Shown here: positions 33,913 to 45,500 of the stretch, in pieces
How positions within the stretch are numbered: position 1 is the stretch's first letter
How the letters are laid out: the number at the start of each line of letters is the position of its first letter
Assembly (NCBI RefSeq): GCF_000758665.1
Contig: NZ_CP009285.1
Location: forward strand, 6,510,001 to 6,574,000
Reading direction: 5' to 3'
DNA: 64,000 nt
Source: Paenibacillus borealis
Lineage (GTDB): Bacteria > Bacillota > Bacilli > Paenibacillales > Paenibacillaceae
Program-made: the position numbers and the translations under genes
The notes under the pieces: generated by a model
What the model saw: only the letters and a program-made list of their open reading frames with translations
The model's database searches: none
What the model was told of the DNA's origin: nothing

Positions 33913-34791
33913 TCAACCCTTGACGGAGCCGATCAGCACACCCTTGATGAAATACTTTTGCAGGAACGGATACACCAGCAGAATCGGCACGGTCGAGGCG
34001 ATAACAGTCGCGGCCCGGACGCCTTCCGCCGGAACATTCATCAGATCATCGGCACTCCGGTTGAGGGAGGAGCTGTCGGCGTTCATGACGATATCCTGCA
34101 GGTATAGCTGAAGCGGTTTCAAGTTGGAGCTGTTAATATACAGCATCGGATTGAAATAGTCATTCCAGAACGATACGGCATAGAACAATCCGATCGTGGC
34201 CAGCACCGGAGCGCTGAGCGGCAGAATAATCCGGAACAGGATCGTATAATTCCGCGCCCCTTCGAGCTTGGCCGATTCCTCCAGGCTTTCCGGGAGGCTC
34301 TCGAAGTAGCTTTTGATCACCAGCATGTTGAATACATTAATCAGCGCCGGCAGAATCAGCGAGCCCAGATGATTGATCAGGCCAAGCTGGCGGATCAGCA
34401 GATAATTCGGAATAATGCCGCCGCTGAACATCATCGTGAAGATGAACATGACGATCAGAATGCCGGAGCCGGGAAGCTCCCGTTTGGACAGCGGATAGGC
34501 CGTCATGGCGGTGATCAGCAGCGATAATAGCGTTCCTACAAGCGTGACAATGACTGAGATCAGCAGGGAATGCAGGAACTGGCTGGAGGTGACGACGAAT
34601 TTCATCGTATCCAGCTGGAACCCTACCGGGAAAATGCCGACCTTACCCGAGGTTATCGCCCACTCCTCGCTTACCGACTTAGAGAGCACATTGGCGAACG
34701 GGAGCAGAGTGATCAGTCCCATCGCGGTCAAAAAGAGATAGATTCCGGCATCAAAGCACAGACTGCCGATTGTTTTGCTGCGCATGTTCAC
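33913..34791 (-). CDS. Carbohydrate ABC permease, YtcP/LplC type
   Basis: 292 residues, six membrane helices, EAA-type loop LEESAKLEGARNYTILFRIILPL, and the family tail FIKGVLIGSVKG. Either GTG 34791 or ATG 34785 could be the start after GGAGGAGA. It is 12 bases downstream of the LplB-type permease and works with it and the lipoproteins; no ATPase gene is present. Confidence 0.92.
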   Translation of the reverse strand: MNMRSKTIGSLCFDAGIYLFLTAMGLITLLPFANVLSKSVSEEWAITSGKVGIFPVGFQLDTMKFVVTSSQFLHSLLISVIVTLVGTLLSLLITAMTAYPLSKRELPGSGILIVMFIFTMMFSGGIIPNYLLIRQLGLINHLGSLILPALINVFNMLVIKSYFESLPESLEESAKLEGARNYTILFRIILPLSAPVLATIGLFYAVSFWNDYFNPMLYINSSNLKPLQLYLQDIVMNADSSSLNRSADDLMNVPAEGVRAATVIASTVPILLVYPFLQKYFIKGVLIGSVKG

Positions 34792-34803
34792 ACTTCTCCT
34801 CCC

Positions 34804-35763
34804 TTACCAGATGCTGCGGTTCAAGAATTTGCGGCTGAGCATGTTGCCGGACAACACCAGCACAAAGCCGACGACGGAATTGAATAATCCGACCGCTGTA
34901 CTGAAGCTGTAATCCTGCTGCCCCAGCCCGAGGCGGTACACATAGGTTCCGATTACATCCCCCGTCTGGTAGACCAGCGGATTATACATGGTGAGAATCT
35001 GTTCCGTCCCCGCTTCCAGCAGGCTGCCGATGCGCAGGATGAACATCAGCACAACGGTGGGCAGAATACCCGGAAGGGTGATCGAGATCATCTGTCTGAT
35101 CCGGCCCGCACCGTCGATGGCTGCCGCTTCATACTGCTCCTGCTCAATGCCCGCAATGGCGGCGATGAAGACGATGGCATTCCAGCCGGTTTCCTTCCAG
35201 CCTGCCGTGAAGACAATGACGCTGCGGAAGAACTGGTTGTCGGTCAGGAAGGAGACCGGATGCCCGCCGAAGCTGCGGATGATCTCATTAACCAGCCCGC
35301 CCGCCGGGGAGAGAATGGTGATGAACGATCCGGAGATGATGACCCACGAGAGAAAATGGGGCAGATAAATGACCGTCTGGATCGTACGTTTGAAGAACAT
35401 CCGCTTCACTTCATTCAGCAGCAAAGCGATCAATACCGGAATTGGAAATAATATGACGATCTTGTACAGGCTGATGACCAGCGTGTTGATCAGCACATTC
35501 ATGAAATCGCTGGAATGAATCAGCTTCTCGAACTGCGCCAGCCCGACCCAATCGCTTCCCCCAATACCGCCGAAAATGTTGAAATCCTGAAAGGCAATCA
35601 GGATGCCGTACATCGGCGTGTATTTGAACAATAATAAAAAGGCAAGCCCGGGAAGCAGCAGTGCATACATATCGAGATTGCCGCGAATCAGCCGCCAGCG
35701 CCGTCCGCCGGCCCCCGTCTTGACCCCCTGCTGATGGCCCAGCGAGATTTCGCTTCTGCTCAA
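34804..35763 (-). CDS. Carbohydrate ABC permease, LplB type
   Basis: About 319 residues with six membrane helices, preceded by a charged cytoplasmic N-terminus, and the EAA-type loop YEAAAIDGAGRIRQMISITLP. GTG 35772 overlaps the AGAAGG ribosome site, so TTG 35763 (8 bases after it) is preferred, as for the LplB-type gene of the other locus. It heads the transporter operon; the shared promoter element and a cre-like site lie 45-105 bases upstream. Confidence 0.92.
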   Translation of the reverse strand: MSRSEISLGHQQGVKTGAGGRRWRLIRGNLDMYALLLPGLAFLLLFKYTPMYGILIAFQDFNIFGGIGGSDWVGLAQFEKLIHSSDFMNVLINTLVISLYKIVILFPIPVLIALLLNEVKRMFFKRTIQTVIYLPHFLSWVIISGSFITILSPAGGLVNEIIRSFGGHPVSFLTDNQFFRSVIVFTAGWKETGWNAIVFIAAIAGIEQEQYEAAAIDGAGRIRQMISITLPGILPTVVLMFILRIGSLLEAGTEQILTMYNPLVYQTGDVIGTYVYRLGLGQQDYSFSTAVGLFNSVVGFVLVLSGNMLSRKFLNRSIW

Positions 35764-35807
35764 ATCTATCACCTTCTTCTGTCTGTTGTATCTTTATTGT
35801 AAAGAAA

Positions 35808-35866
35808 CGATACCGTTATCAGTAGAAGGCAATCCTTCAATTTCTGGTGCTATTCTATAAAGTTGC
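35808..35866 (-). promoter_or_regulatory. Shared promoter element and cre-like site, transporter operon
   Basis: Plus-strand AATCCTTCAATTTCTGG...TATTCTATAAAGTTGC (35831-35866), with a palindrome at 35808-35821 (complement TGATAACGGTATCG, 12 of 14 to cre). The copy at 48809-48866 matches closely with identical spacing; a third copy is at 39461. Confidence 0.6.
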
Positions 35867-35891
35867 GGCACTATGGAGCTGCCCGCAGTCT

Positions 35892-38198
35892 CTACATATC
35901 CACCTCTACAGTATGCGTCAGGCCGTCTCCAAAAATAGGGAAGACGTCCCCGGCAATCTCCTTGCCGTCAATCGTGAGCCGCTTCAGCCCGCACTGCTCC
36001 CGGTTCTTGTTGCGGATGGTCAGCAGATAGGTATCACCTCTGTAGACCCGCTTCATGGAGCATTCTTCCCAGTCCTCAGGAATGCAGGGACGAATCCTAA
36101 TACTGTCGTAGCCCGGATAGAAGCCGAGCATATATTGGGTCACCGCGCGGAACATCCAGCCTGCCGTACCTGTTACCCAGGCAAATGCCGTCTCTCCGGC
36201 CCGCGGATTCGCCGGGCCGAAGTACATATTCGTGAACGCATAAGGCTCGCACCCGGAATGATCCGAAGGGTTGGCGGCGCTGTCGGGCAGTATTTTACTG
36301 TAAGTGTCAAAAGCTTCATTGCCTCTTCCCGCCACGCAGTCGGCAACAATCTTGAACGTTCCCCCATGGCAGTAAGGCGTTCCGTTCTCCCAGATGCCGG
36401 GAACGAAGCCGGTTAAGCGGCCGATGGAGGCATTGTATTCCGTATAAGGAGGCGAGAGGGTAAGCGGTCCATAAGGGGAGTCCAGCTTGTTATCCACCGC
36501 CTGCAGGCACTGGCCGGCACGTTCGCCTTCAGCCAGTCCCGACATGACCGCCCAGGTCTGGCTGTTCAGGTAAATGCTGCCCTCCTGTTCCGTATGGGAG
36601 CCGACCTTCTCCCCATGGTCATTGTAAGCCGCAAGGTACCAGTCCCCGTCCCAGCCGTTAGCATTCACCGCTTCCTTAATCCGTACGGCAAGCTCCAGCA
36701 GCTCCCGGGCAAGCCCTTCATCCCGAATCACTTCGCGGGCCAATTCCGCAGTTTCGTTCAGCGCATGATACAGGGCAATCGAGGTCCAGACGCTTTCGCC
36801 CTTGCCGCCCGTTCCGATCCCGTTCAGCGAGTCGTTCCAGTCGCCGTCATGGGCAAGCACCAGCGAGTGCTCCCCGAGATCCCCGGAGGAATACCGGACC
36901 GCTGTCAGCATATGCTCCCAGACCGTACCAGCCCCTTCATCCAGATAAGGCACCTGCTCCTGCAGGAAGGCATAATCGCCGGTTTCCTTGAGATAGGCAT
37001 TCACCGTCGGCGCAATCCACACCGGACCGTCGGAATAAATATGCGGGTCCAGCGGAAGCCAGCCCCGGACACATTTCCCGTCCTTGTATTGATACTTCAG
37101 GGTCTCCCTGATCTTCTCCTTGGCCAATCCCGGGAGAAAAGCGGACACCGCCCAGGCATCCTGCAATTGGTCGCGGAAGCCCTTGCCTGTGGCTCTGCCG
37201 GCCTCGGCACAGAGCAGCACCTGCTGCTTGACCCACATATTGGTGATGTGATTCACCTTGGCCAGCGGCGTCTGCACGGCAATATCCTCCGTCATCGCTG
37301 TCTTCTCCGCCAACAGCCGCGCGAAATCATCTTCGATCCTGCCGGGTGCCAGCAGCTTACGGGTCAGCTCCCGTGCCGTCTCATTGCCATCGGCCGCTCC
37401 CCAGAGGGTATGATATGTAACCTCCTCCCCTGGCTTCAGGGTGAAGGTATGCTCCAGCACGCCGACCATATCCTCACAGGCGGCCAGTGAATTCGAGCAG
37501 GCTCCGCGGACTACGCTCCCGGGACTGTCGGTATCGCCGTAGTTCCCCAGAAACGCCCGCTTCCCCGTCTCGTAGCCTGTCGGCTTCACGCTCGCCGCCG
37601 CGAAGCCATCGAACCATTCATGCGGCCGCTCCTGGGCATGGTTGTGCGCGACAATAATGTCGTCCTCTGCCAGATAATCGCAGTAGACATAGGAGTTATA
37701 TTCACTGTACCTTGCATAGCCTTCCAGTGAGAATTCCACGAAGGAATAGACCTTAATCTCCCGTTCACGCGGGCTTTCGTTCGTGAGGGTCACCGTCCAG
37801 ATTTCCACCGGATCCTCCGCATTGACGAATACTCTGGCACCGGCGGCAATTCCGCCGTAAGCCCCCTCCAGCCGGGTATACCCCAGCCCGTGGGTGCAGG
37901 AATAGCGGTCCAGCGTCCGCTTAACCGGGTACCAGCCCGGATTCCAGAATTCACCCGTCTCCGCGTCACGGATATAGAAATAGCGGTTGCCGCCGCGGAA
38001 CAGGCTTGAGCGCCCTCTTCCCTCCGGGTCGATATAGGCGGCACTCCGTGCGCCATAAGCCCCGTCCCCCCCGCCGAAATGGTTAACACCCGACAGTATC
38101 CGCGGGTTCCAAATATAGTTCAGCATAGGCCGCGGAGTCTGCGTGCCGGTAAATACAAACTCTGAGCCGTTCTCTGTGAAATTGCCGAAGCCAGCCAT
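35892..38198 (-). CDS. GH94 glycoside phosphorylase (cellobiose phosphorylase-like)
   Basis: 768 residues, close to the usual length of cellobiose and chitobiose phosphorylases. N-terminal glycosyltransferase-36 sandwich (WNPGWYPVKRTLDRYSCTHGLGYTRL), then the catalytic barrel with FRDQLQDAWA and the DGDWND box at 451-456 holding the catalytic Asp. Cytoplasmic. It phosphorolyses beta-linked disaccharides to sugar 1-phosphate. Beside GH130 and a mannanase, cello-disaccharides from glucomannan are plausible, but other GH94 specificities cannot be excluded. The GH130 gene lies 145 bases upstream with a long palindrome between. RBS AGGGGGCTGGAG. Confidence 0.88.
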   Translation of the reverse strand: MAGFGNFTENGSEFVFTGTQTPRPMLNYIWNPRILSGVNHFGGGDGAYGARSAAYIDPEGRGRSSLFRGGNRYFYIRDAETGEFWNPGWYPVKRTLDRYSCTHGLGYTRLEGAYGGIAAGARVFVNAEDPVEIWTVTLTNESPREREIKVYSFVEFSLEGYARYSEYNSYVYCDYLAEDDIIVAHNHAQERPHEWFDGFAAASVKPTGYETGKRAFLGNYGDTDSPGSVVRGACSNSLAACEDMVGVLEHTFTLKPGEEVTYHTLWGAADGNETARELTRKLLAPGRIEDDFARLLAEKTAMTEDIAVQTPLAKVNHITNMWVKQQVLLCAEAGRATGKGFRDQLQDAWAVSAFLPGLAKEKIRETLKYQYKDGKCVRGWLPLDPHIYSDGPVWIAPTVNAYLKETGDYAFLQEQVPYLDEGAGTVWEHMLTAVRYSSGDLGEHSLVLAHDGDWNDSLNGIGTGGKGESVWTSIALYHALNETAELAREVIRDEGLARELLELAVRIKEAVNANGWDGDWYLAAYNDHGEKVGSHTEQEGSIYLNSQTWAVMSGLAEGERAGQCLQAVDNKLDSPYGPLTLSPPYTEYNASIGRLTGFVPGIWENGTPYCHGGTFKIVADCVAGRGNEAFDTYSKILPDSAANPSDHSGCEPYAFTNMYFGPANPRAGETAFAWVTGTAGWMFRAVTQYMLGFYPGYDSIRIRPCIPEDWEECSMKRVYRGDTYLLTIRNKNREQCGLKRLTIDGKEIAGDVFPIFGDGLTHTVEVDM

Positions 38199-38245
38199 GG
38201 TGCTCCAGCCCCCTTTTCTTTAAAATATAAGAATTTCTGCTTAGA

Positions 38246-38341
38246 GACTGCGACGAAATAAAGTACCGCTAAATTGTTGACAAAACTCCCAAACCCGTGG
38301 AGATTTCGTCAACAAAAGCGGGTACTAATTTCGTTGCAGCT
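38246..38341. repeat. Long palindrome between GH130 and GH94 genes
   Basis: Arms of about 32 and 30 bases (38250-38281 and 38308-38337) pair almost throughout: GCGACGAAATnAAGTACC with GGGTACTAATTTCGTTGC, and GTTGAC with GTCAAC. An inner CTCC/GGAG stem lies in the loop. It starts three bases after the GH130 stop and has no T run, so an mRNA-stabilising hairpin or mobile palindromic repeat fits better than a terminator. Confidence 0.7.
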
Positions 38342-38343
38342 CC

Positions 38344-39357
38344 TTATCTGAAGTCGATGCCGTCACCCGGAGCAAGCGCGGAATTCGCCTTGATATATGG
38401 GATCAGCTCTTGAATGGTGGTATAGGCCACGGCCACATAGGTGTCCGCCGCCCCGTAGTAGATGGCAATCCGCCCGGTTGCCGCATCCTGCAGCGTTGCA
38501 CAGGGGAAGACCACGTTCGGGACGAACCCGACCGCTTCGTAATTTTTCTCCGGGGTCAGCAAATAATCCCTTGTCCGGTACAGCACCTTGGAAGGGATGT
38601 CCAGATCGAGTATCGCCGCTCCCATGCTGTAGACCAGCCCGTTGCAGGTGCCGACGACGCCATGGTACAAGATCAGCCAGCCCTCCGACGTTTCAATCGG
38701 CGCAGGTCCGCCTCCGATCTTCACATCCTGCCACCAGCCGGCGGCAGCCTTGGACATGACCTTCCGGTGGTGTCCCCAATGGACCATATCCGGGCTCTCG
38801 CTCAGATAAATGTCGCCGAACGGGGTATGCCCGCTGTCGCTGGGACGGCTGAGCAGCACGTACTTTCCATTGATTGTCCGGGGAAACAGTACGCCGTTGC
38901 GGTTAAAAGGAATGAACGGATTCTCCAGCCGGACAAACTCCCGGAAATCCCGGGTCATGCCAAGCCCCAGAGCCGCACCGCCGAAATCCGTACACCAGAT
39001 GATGTAGTACATATCTTCAATCTGCACCACCCGGGGATCGTAGGCATAATTCGGCTGGTAAGGCTCACCCGCCTCATCCTTCCAGACAATGGCTTCATGC
39101 TCGATCTCCCACTTCAGCCCGTCCTCCGACCGTCCCAGATGCAGATTGGGCATGCCATGCTTATGCTCGGCGCGGAACACCCCGATAAATCCGCCTTCGT
39201 AGGGAATTACCGCACTGTTAAAGATCCGCGAAGCGGCCGGAATGGGATTCCAGTCCACAATCGGATTGGCGTTATGTCTCCAGACTACATCCTGAATTCC
39301 GTCCGGCTTGTCCTGCCACGGAATGTTCGGCAATGCGCTGCCAATAATTTCTGCCAT
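38344..39357 (-). CDS. GH130 beta-mannoside phosphorylase
   Basis: 337 residues forming the five-bladed propeller of GH130. The proton donor is Asp107 in YAYDPRV; phosphate-binding residues lie in GVLFPRTINGKYVLLSRPSD and KIGGGPAPIETSEGWLILYHG. No signal peptide. GH130 enzymes phosphorolyse mannosyl-glucose or manno-oligosaccharides to mannose 1-phosphate. Which of the two applies cannot be read from sequence alone, but the GH94 partner fits a glucomannan route. ATG 39357 follows TAGGGGG. Confidence 0.92.
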   Translation of the reverse strand: MAEIIGSALPNIPWQDKPDGIQDVVWRHNANPIVDWNPIPAASRIFNSAVIPYEGGFIGVFRAEHKHGMPNLHLGRSEDGLKWEIEHEAIVWKDEAGEPYQPNYAYDPRVVQIEDMYYIIWCTDFGGAALGLGMTRDFREFVRLENPFIPFNRNGVLFPRTINGKYVLLSRPSDSGHTPFGDIYLSESPDMVHWGHHRKVMSKAAAGWWQDVKIGGGPAPIETSEGWLILYHGVVGTCNGLVYSMGAAILDLDIPSKVLYRTRDYLLTPEKNYEAVGFVPNVVFPCATLQDAATGRIAIYYGAADTYVAVAYTTIQELIPYIKANSALAPGDGIDFR

Positions 39358-39383
39358 GTTCTCAAACCCCCTAATATGTGGGA

Positions 39384-39410
39384 AACCCGGCCAGCAGCTC
39401 TGGCCGGGTC
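39384..39410 (-). terminator. GC-rich hairpin in the GH26-GH130 gap
   Basis: ACCCGGCCA pairs perfectly with TGGCCGGGT, then TTTCCC on the minus strand. It can end the giant GH26 transcript, but lies between the GH130 promoter element and its start codon, so it may also act as a leader attenuator. Confidence 0.7.
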
Positions 39411-39460
39411 CCTGTTACTCCCCCACATTCTATCAATTTGCGCTTCATTTCCCCATGGAA

Positions 39461-39498
39461 TATCCTTTAATTTCCCGGCTTATTGTATAGACTTTTGC
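39461..39498 (-). promoter_or_regulatory. Shared promoter element upstream of GH130
   Basis: Plus-strand ATCCTTTAATTTC, then TTATTGTATAGACTTTTGC, aligns along its length with the elements at 35831 and 48832. At the place of their cre sites it has only TGAAGCGCAAAT, one base short of the pattern. Confidence 0.5.
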
Positions 39499-39507
39499 CG
39501 TGAAATA

Positions 39508-42500
39508 TTATTTTGTAACCTGGACAACGATCATCTGGCTGGTTGACACCCCCGAGCTGTTGATCAGCTCGCAGCGGTATTCATAGCTGCCCGGCGCTTT
39601 GCCGCGGACCCTGGTCACGGCAGACTGGGCATTTGGCGTCCGCTGGGCAAGCGTCTGAGTATCTATAAGCACGCCATTCTCATACAGCTTGTACACGGAG
39701 CCGTTCGTTCCCCACCACATATTCATACTGATCTCAAAGCTGCCGTCCTGATCCCAGTTGTTGTGGCTCAGGACCGGGGTGCCGGGCTGTGCCTGGGTTA
39801 CAGCCACGGTCAGAGGAGCGCTTCTTGTGGTTCCCGCCCGGCTCGTCAGCTCCGCGTAATAGCGGTAAGTCCCGTTCTTCCTGCCGCTGATGGACGTGAC
39901 CGCTGTCTGGGCATCCGGAGAATGGGCGGACAACGTCTGCGTATCAATGAGAACATCGTTCTCGTAGAGCTTATAGGTATCTCCGTTGTTGCCCCACCAC
40001 ATATTCATTGTCACCTGATAATCGCCATCGGCCAATCCTGTATCGTAGCCGTTGTTGTCAGCAAGCACCGGCGTGCCGGGCACTCCGGCCGGAGCAGCAG
40101 TGCCGCCGTCCGCGAGAATGATCTTGCCCCATTTCTCCCGGTTCGCGGAGTTGCTCTCTACCCCGTTCCAGTAGAACTGGCGTTCACGGCCGCCTGCGCC
40201 GCCTTCATCGAAGCCCATATCGAAACGGATGGCCGTACCGTCTGAAGGACCGGTAACTCCCAGATCCGCAAAAGCAATCCGCGCCTCAAGGGTATAGCCC
40301 TTGCCGTCCTCATCCGGCTTGGCCGCCATGTCGATGACCGGCTGCTCCTCCTCCTTATACCCGGCCCAGTAATAGGCCGTCTGCGCGTTGCCGCTTGCGT
40401 CCATGGCCGCTGCCAGCAGAATCTGGCTGTCGCTGAACTGCATTGAGCCGCCTTCATCCACATACTTCGGCCCGAAGAACAGCTCGATGGCATCTCCGGC
40501 CCACAGGTAGGCCTTGGCCGCCGGCACGGTGAGCCCCTTGATTACATTCGGGCTCTGCATCGGTGTGGGATCATCAATATGGGAGCGGAAATAGAAGTAA
40601 TTATCATCCCAAGTCAGGCTCATCTGGCCGCCGACACCTGTCTTCATCACACCCAGTACCAGATCGACATCGGTAATCGAAGCAGTCGCGGCACCTGTCC
40701 ATTCCGTGTCCAAATTACCGATTACCGGAGCAATTGCTGCCTTCGCTACAGACAATACCTTGTCCGAGGTCCGCTCGGTCTGTCCCGGCTTGAACACATG
40801 GTCATACGGCGTCGTGTCGCCGAGCAGGATGTCATAGATCTTGGCGTTGGTTCCGGACACCGACTCAAGGAAGTCCTGATACGGCCGTCCCGCGACATTG
40901 ATCAGCCCGATGGCACCGGCTTCGCCGTTCAGCCCCTGGAACCATCTGCCCGTAGGCGCCTGGTCCAGATAGGTGAACCAATTGGCGCCGACAATAATGC
41001 CTGAAGCTGCCGCCTGCTCCACGTAGTTGCTGTACATCAGCCCTTTGTCCTGCTCATTCTCGGCCATCCGGGCCGCGAACGTCAGTCCGGTGGTCGGATC
41101 GCCGTAATGGAATTCCGTCATGATAAACGGCGTTTCTCCGGCCAGCTCATACAGATGCTTCAGCATGTCCAGGTTCAAATCATAGGTGTAATAATTGTAG
41201 GTCAGCACATCCATATATTTGCCCGCGTACTGGGCCAGGGCTTCCCGGAGCTTGCTGTCATTCATCACACCGGCCAGCCAGCGGTCACCCATAGCCAGAT
41301 GATTCGGGTCATACTTCTTGGTGTAAAAGGCAATTTGCTTGTAGAGCTCATCCAGATACAGCGCTGTAAAATGGTCCATATCCTGCGTAGCCAGCTCAGT
41401 CTTGGCGGCAAAAGAAGTGTTCTTCAGCGCCTCGAAGCTGGCGGCGTTCATCGCCCAGGCCGTATTGAAGCTCTCAATCGTCCCGTACTCCTCCGCGAGC
41501 ATCTCCACCAGCCTGACCTTGCTGCCGGTTGAGGCATTCGCCGCCGGAACGGCGGACTTCAGCTTGTTGTAAGGAAGCTCGTTGGCGAACATATAGCCGA
41601 TCAGCTGCTGATTGCCGGTGTTCGCCGCGAGCGCACTGAATCTCGTATCCAGCTGGTTCAGCATATCGGGGTGGAAGATATCGAATAATCCGCTGTCCCC
41701 GATCTTCAGGTTCGGCATGGGCAGCCAGTCCACATACGGCATACCGCTGGCCTTGGACCAGGCGCCGAGTCCGGTGAAGCCCAGCGACTTCACGAAATCC
41801 ACGCTGTCCGCGGAATACTGGGCCTGACTAAAGGGCTGTCCGGTCCGGCGGATCTGATTCGCCACATAGAAGGAGAAGTTCCCGCTGCCGTCATAGGCAG
41901 TCTGGAACTGTCCGGTCTTCGCCGGCAGCCATTCATAGACGTTCTCGCGCCCGTTCACGACCGTGAAGGTCTCATCGACATATCCCGTGCCGTTCACAGC
42001 CAGGTTGAAATACAGATTGCCGAGCGGGTCGACCATGACAGACTTCCCGTTCAGCTGTTCAATATGGAAGTATCCGGTCTGTCCAAAATGATAGGTTGCC
42101 TGGCTTCCGGCCAGTCCGCCGTAAGCATCCCGGTCTGCCGGAGCGGTAAGTCCGTCCGTATAGGCCTGATCGGCAAGCGCAGCCCCGGCGAATTCCGCGT
42201 CGTTATGAATCTTGCCCGGGAACTCGGCCGTGCGGATCTGCCCGTAGGCATCGACCACAATCTCTTCCGTGTTCACGTAAGCGAACAGACGGGTGATGCT
42301 CTTGCGCTTGCCCGCAGCCTCCGTCCAGGCGGTCAGAGTGGCGGAGTGGTCCAGGGTGATTGACCCGGTATAGAGCAGCTTCGCTTCACTTCCAGTGAGC
42401 GTATAGTAAATGTTGCCGCCGCTCTCGCTTGTGGCAAGAGTTACGGCTTGCCCTGGAGTAATCTCCCCGGCTCCCGGCGCTGCCGTCACCGGAGCCGCAA

Positions 42501-45500
42501 CAGCATTGATTGCAACCTCCGACAGCTGCACAGTCCCGGCGCCGCTGCTGTCCGGAATGGCGATCTTAAGCAGGGTCATGCCTGCCGGAACGCCATAGCT
42601 CTGGTAGACGGTGAGCGGAAGATTCGTCTTCCCGGCATTGGCATACGTGTCGGCAGTCAGGGCCAGAGGCTCAAAACCGCTTCCGTCAGACACGGAAGCG
42701 GCTATCCCCTTTGGCGTATTGGCTTCATCTTCATAGAGGGAGATGGAAACCGAGGTGATGCCGGACGGCAGCTCGTACAGAAGATAGCCGCCGCCCGCCC
42801 CGCCCTGGACAGCCCGCGCGGAATCTCCGCCATACCAGGCTGTATTGGCGTTGTCGATCTTGATATTGGCGGATTCCTTCACTTTGTCCAGGCTGTCCAG
42901 CCCGTCGATCAGCCCATCCGCCAGCTGCAGTTCATTGGTATTCAGGACGGTGAATGCTGCATTCTCCTGCCAGTATCCCGTCCCCAGCTCGAAATCGGGA
43001 TTAGCCAGCAGATTATTGTTGCCTGCGGCGTTCAGGAGCAGATCATCGAGGTACAGCACCCCGCCGCTGCTTCCGCTCCCCAGCTTCAGGGTATAGTCGC
43101 CGCTTGCCGCCGGCTGCACGGTGAAGCTGTGTTCTTCCCAGACACCCGCAGAAGCCACGGCGAAGCTCTCATCGGCCAGCAGCTGCTGGTTATCCTTATT
43201 CTGAAGCTGTACCGAGACACCGCCGCTGCCCTTCGCCCAGAACTTGAAGGTATAAGCATCGCCGCCCTTCAGGTGCAGCGCCGGGGAGAAGGCTGTCTCC
43301 ACTCCCGCCGCTGCCCCGCCGCTGCTGACCTTCAGCGCCCAGCTGCCGCTATGGGCATCTGCGCTGCCTGCATTCCGCGAGTAATCCGTCATCGTGAAAT
43401 TTGCAGGATTCCACCAATGGGTTCCGCCGTCCTCGAAATTCTCATCAATTACGGCAGCCCCGTCCTCCGTTCCCGCCAGCTTCACATCGTCAATATAGAT
43501 CCGGCCTGCATTGCCGCTGGTGTCCCTGTCTCCCAGCTTGATGTTGTACGGGCCGGTGGCGGAAGGCGTGTACGTGGCCGAGACATACTGCCAGTCAGCC
43601 GTGGCCTGGAAGGGCTTCACAAGCACCTCCGCCCAGCTTGAAGTATTCTGTATCACCAGCGCCATCTTGCCCGAGCCTTTGATCCAGGCGCCGAAGGTAT
43701 AGCTCTTGCCTGCAGTAAGCACAGGCTGCGTACTATAACTGGAACCGTTGGTATCTCCGGTGCCTTTGACATTGGCCGTGAGCGCCCATACCCCGCTGCG
43801 GGTGAAGGAGGTCCGCGAAGGAACGCTCACCGCCTGGGAACCGTCTTCGATATCGGCGGGATCGCCGGGGACATAAGTCCCCGTGGCTCCCAGCAGCAGA
43901 ATATAGTCGACCTTGAAATTATCGAAGTTGTCCAGCTCATCGCTTGGATTGATCTGCAGCTTGACGGTAGCTCCCTCTGGAATCTGTACGTCAGGAATGA
44001 CGACAGAGCCGTAGCTGTGTGACCAGGAGCGCCCGTGCTGCGGGAACAGGATACCCGCTTTGACCAGAACGCCGTTGACGTAGAGAGAAGCTTTCTGGTC
44101 CGACTGCCAGCCCTGATAGACAATGGCAAGCCCGTTATCCGCCCGGTTCGCATTGGTGAAGGTAAGCGCGTTGACCGATTTGTACATCACGGCGAATTCT
44201 CCGCCGGATGCCCACGGATCACCGTGAAGCTTGTTGACGCTACCGGTCAGGATGCCGTCTTCGCCTTCGATCCGGACATACGGCCCGCTGATGCCGGGGA
44301 TGTCCGCAGGCTCAATGGCTGGCGCTGTATCCGGCGCACCGGCCGGATTCCACAGCTCGCTGAATTTGGCCGAAGACTGCGGGAAAGCTACCGTGTCATA
44401 CAGATCATGGTCGCCGTCGCTGGCCGAGACGTTGAAATATACATGCCAGGCCACATTGTTGTTCTCGATCCAATCATGCATCTGCTGGATGAAATAAGGG
44501 TTATCCGCCCCGCCCATTCCGTCTGAGCGGGCAGCCAGCCCCCATTCACAGAGCGCAAGCGGAACCCCCTGATCTTCGGCGAAAGCAGCAATCATATTCA
44601 GTCCCCAGTTGCCGTCATTCACCTCGGCCGTCCAGGCCAGCTGCTGTCTTCTTAACCGTTCAGCCGGATCGGCATTCTGGTAGGCCGTCCCGTATATCGG
44701 GGTCCCGCCGCTCTGCGTCCAGGTCTGGTCATAGTGGTCGATCCCGATGAAGTCTACATAATCCCGGCCCGGGAAGGCCGCTTCCAGGTCTACGCCCCAG
44801 ATTGCGGTGGCCGGATTCCAGACGAATTTGAACTGCTGCCCCGGAATGCTGCGCAGCGTGTTAACGAACTGGCGGAAGCTTTCCGCGAAATCCTCGGTTT
44901 TCTGCAGATGGTCCAGATCATTGGCATTTCCGACCGACCAGACATACCAGCCGCCGTTGAACTCATGCCCGAAGCGGATCGTCGCATTCGCCATGCCGGA
45001 GGCAATCAGATTCTCCCCGAGCTTCCGGTAATGCCCGTTATAGGCTCCGCTTGCCGCCTCTGCCAGGCTTCCGCCCGATTTAGGGAACGGATATGCCGCC
45101 CACAGCATGCTGCCGGCATAAGGTGTATTCTGCCAGGCAGCCAGGCGGTTGCCGCCTTCAAGATCGGACCATGTATTCTGCTCCAGGAAATCCTCCGCCA
45201 GATACGGTGTCCGGCCAACCCAGTCTCCGAAATCGGTTACCCCGTCCGGGTTCCGGTCCCAGGCATACACGCCCAGATTGTTAATGCCCTCGTACTGCTC
45301 GGCCGGCGGATTATCCGATTGGTCGGGATACCGGGTAAAGACCGTTCCCTTATCGCCTCCCCAATATTTGAGCTGCTGCTCAAAGCCGCTGTTCAGCAGC
45401 AGATTGGCGCCGCCCGTTACTCCGAAGAAGACATCGTCAATATACATCGTACCCGCAGCTTCCGCTTCGGGCAGGGCACTTCCCGCACTGTCCGCGATCG

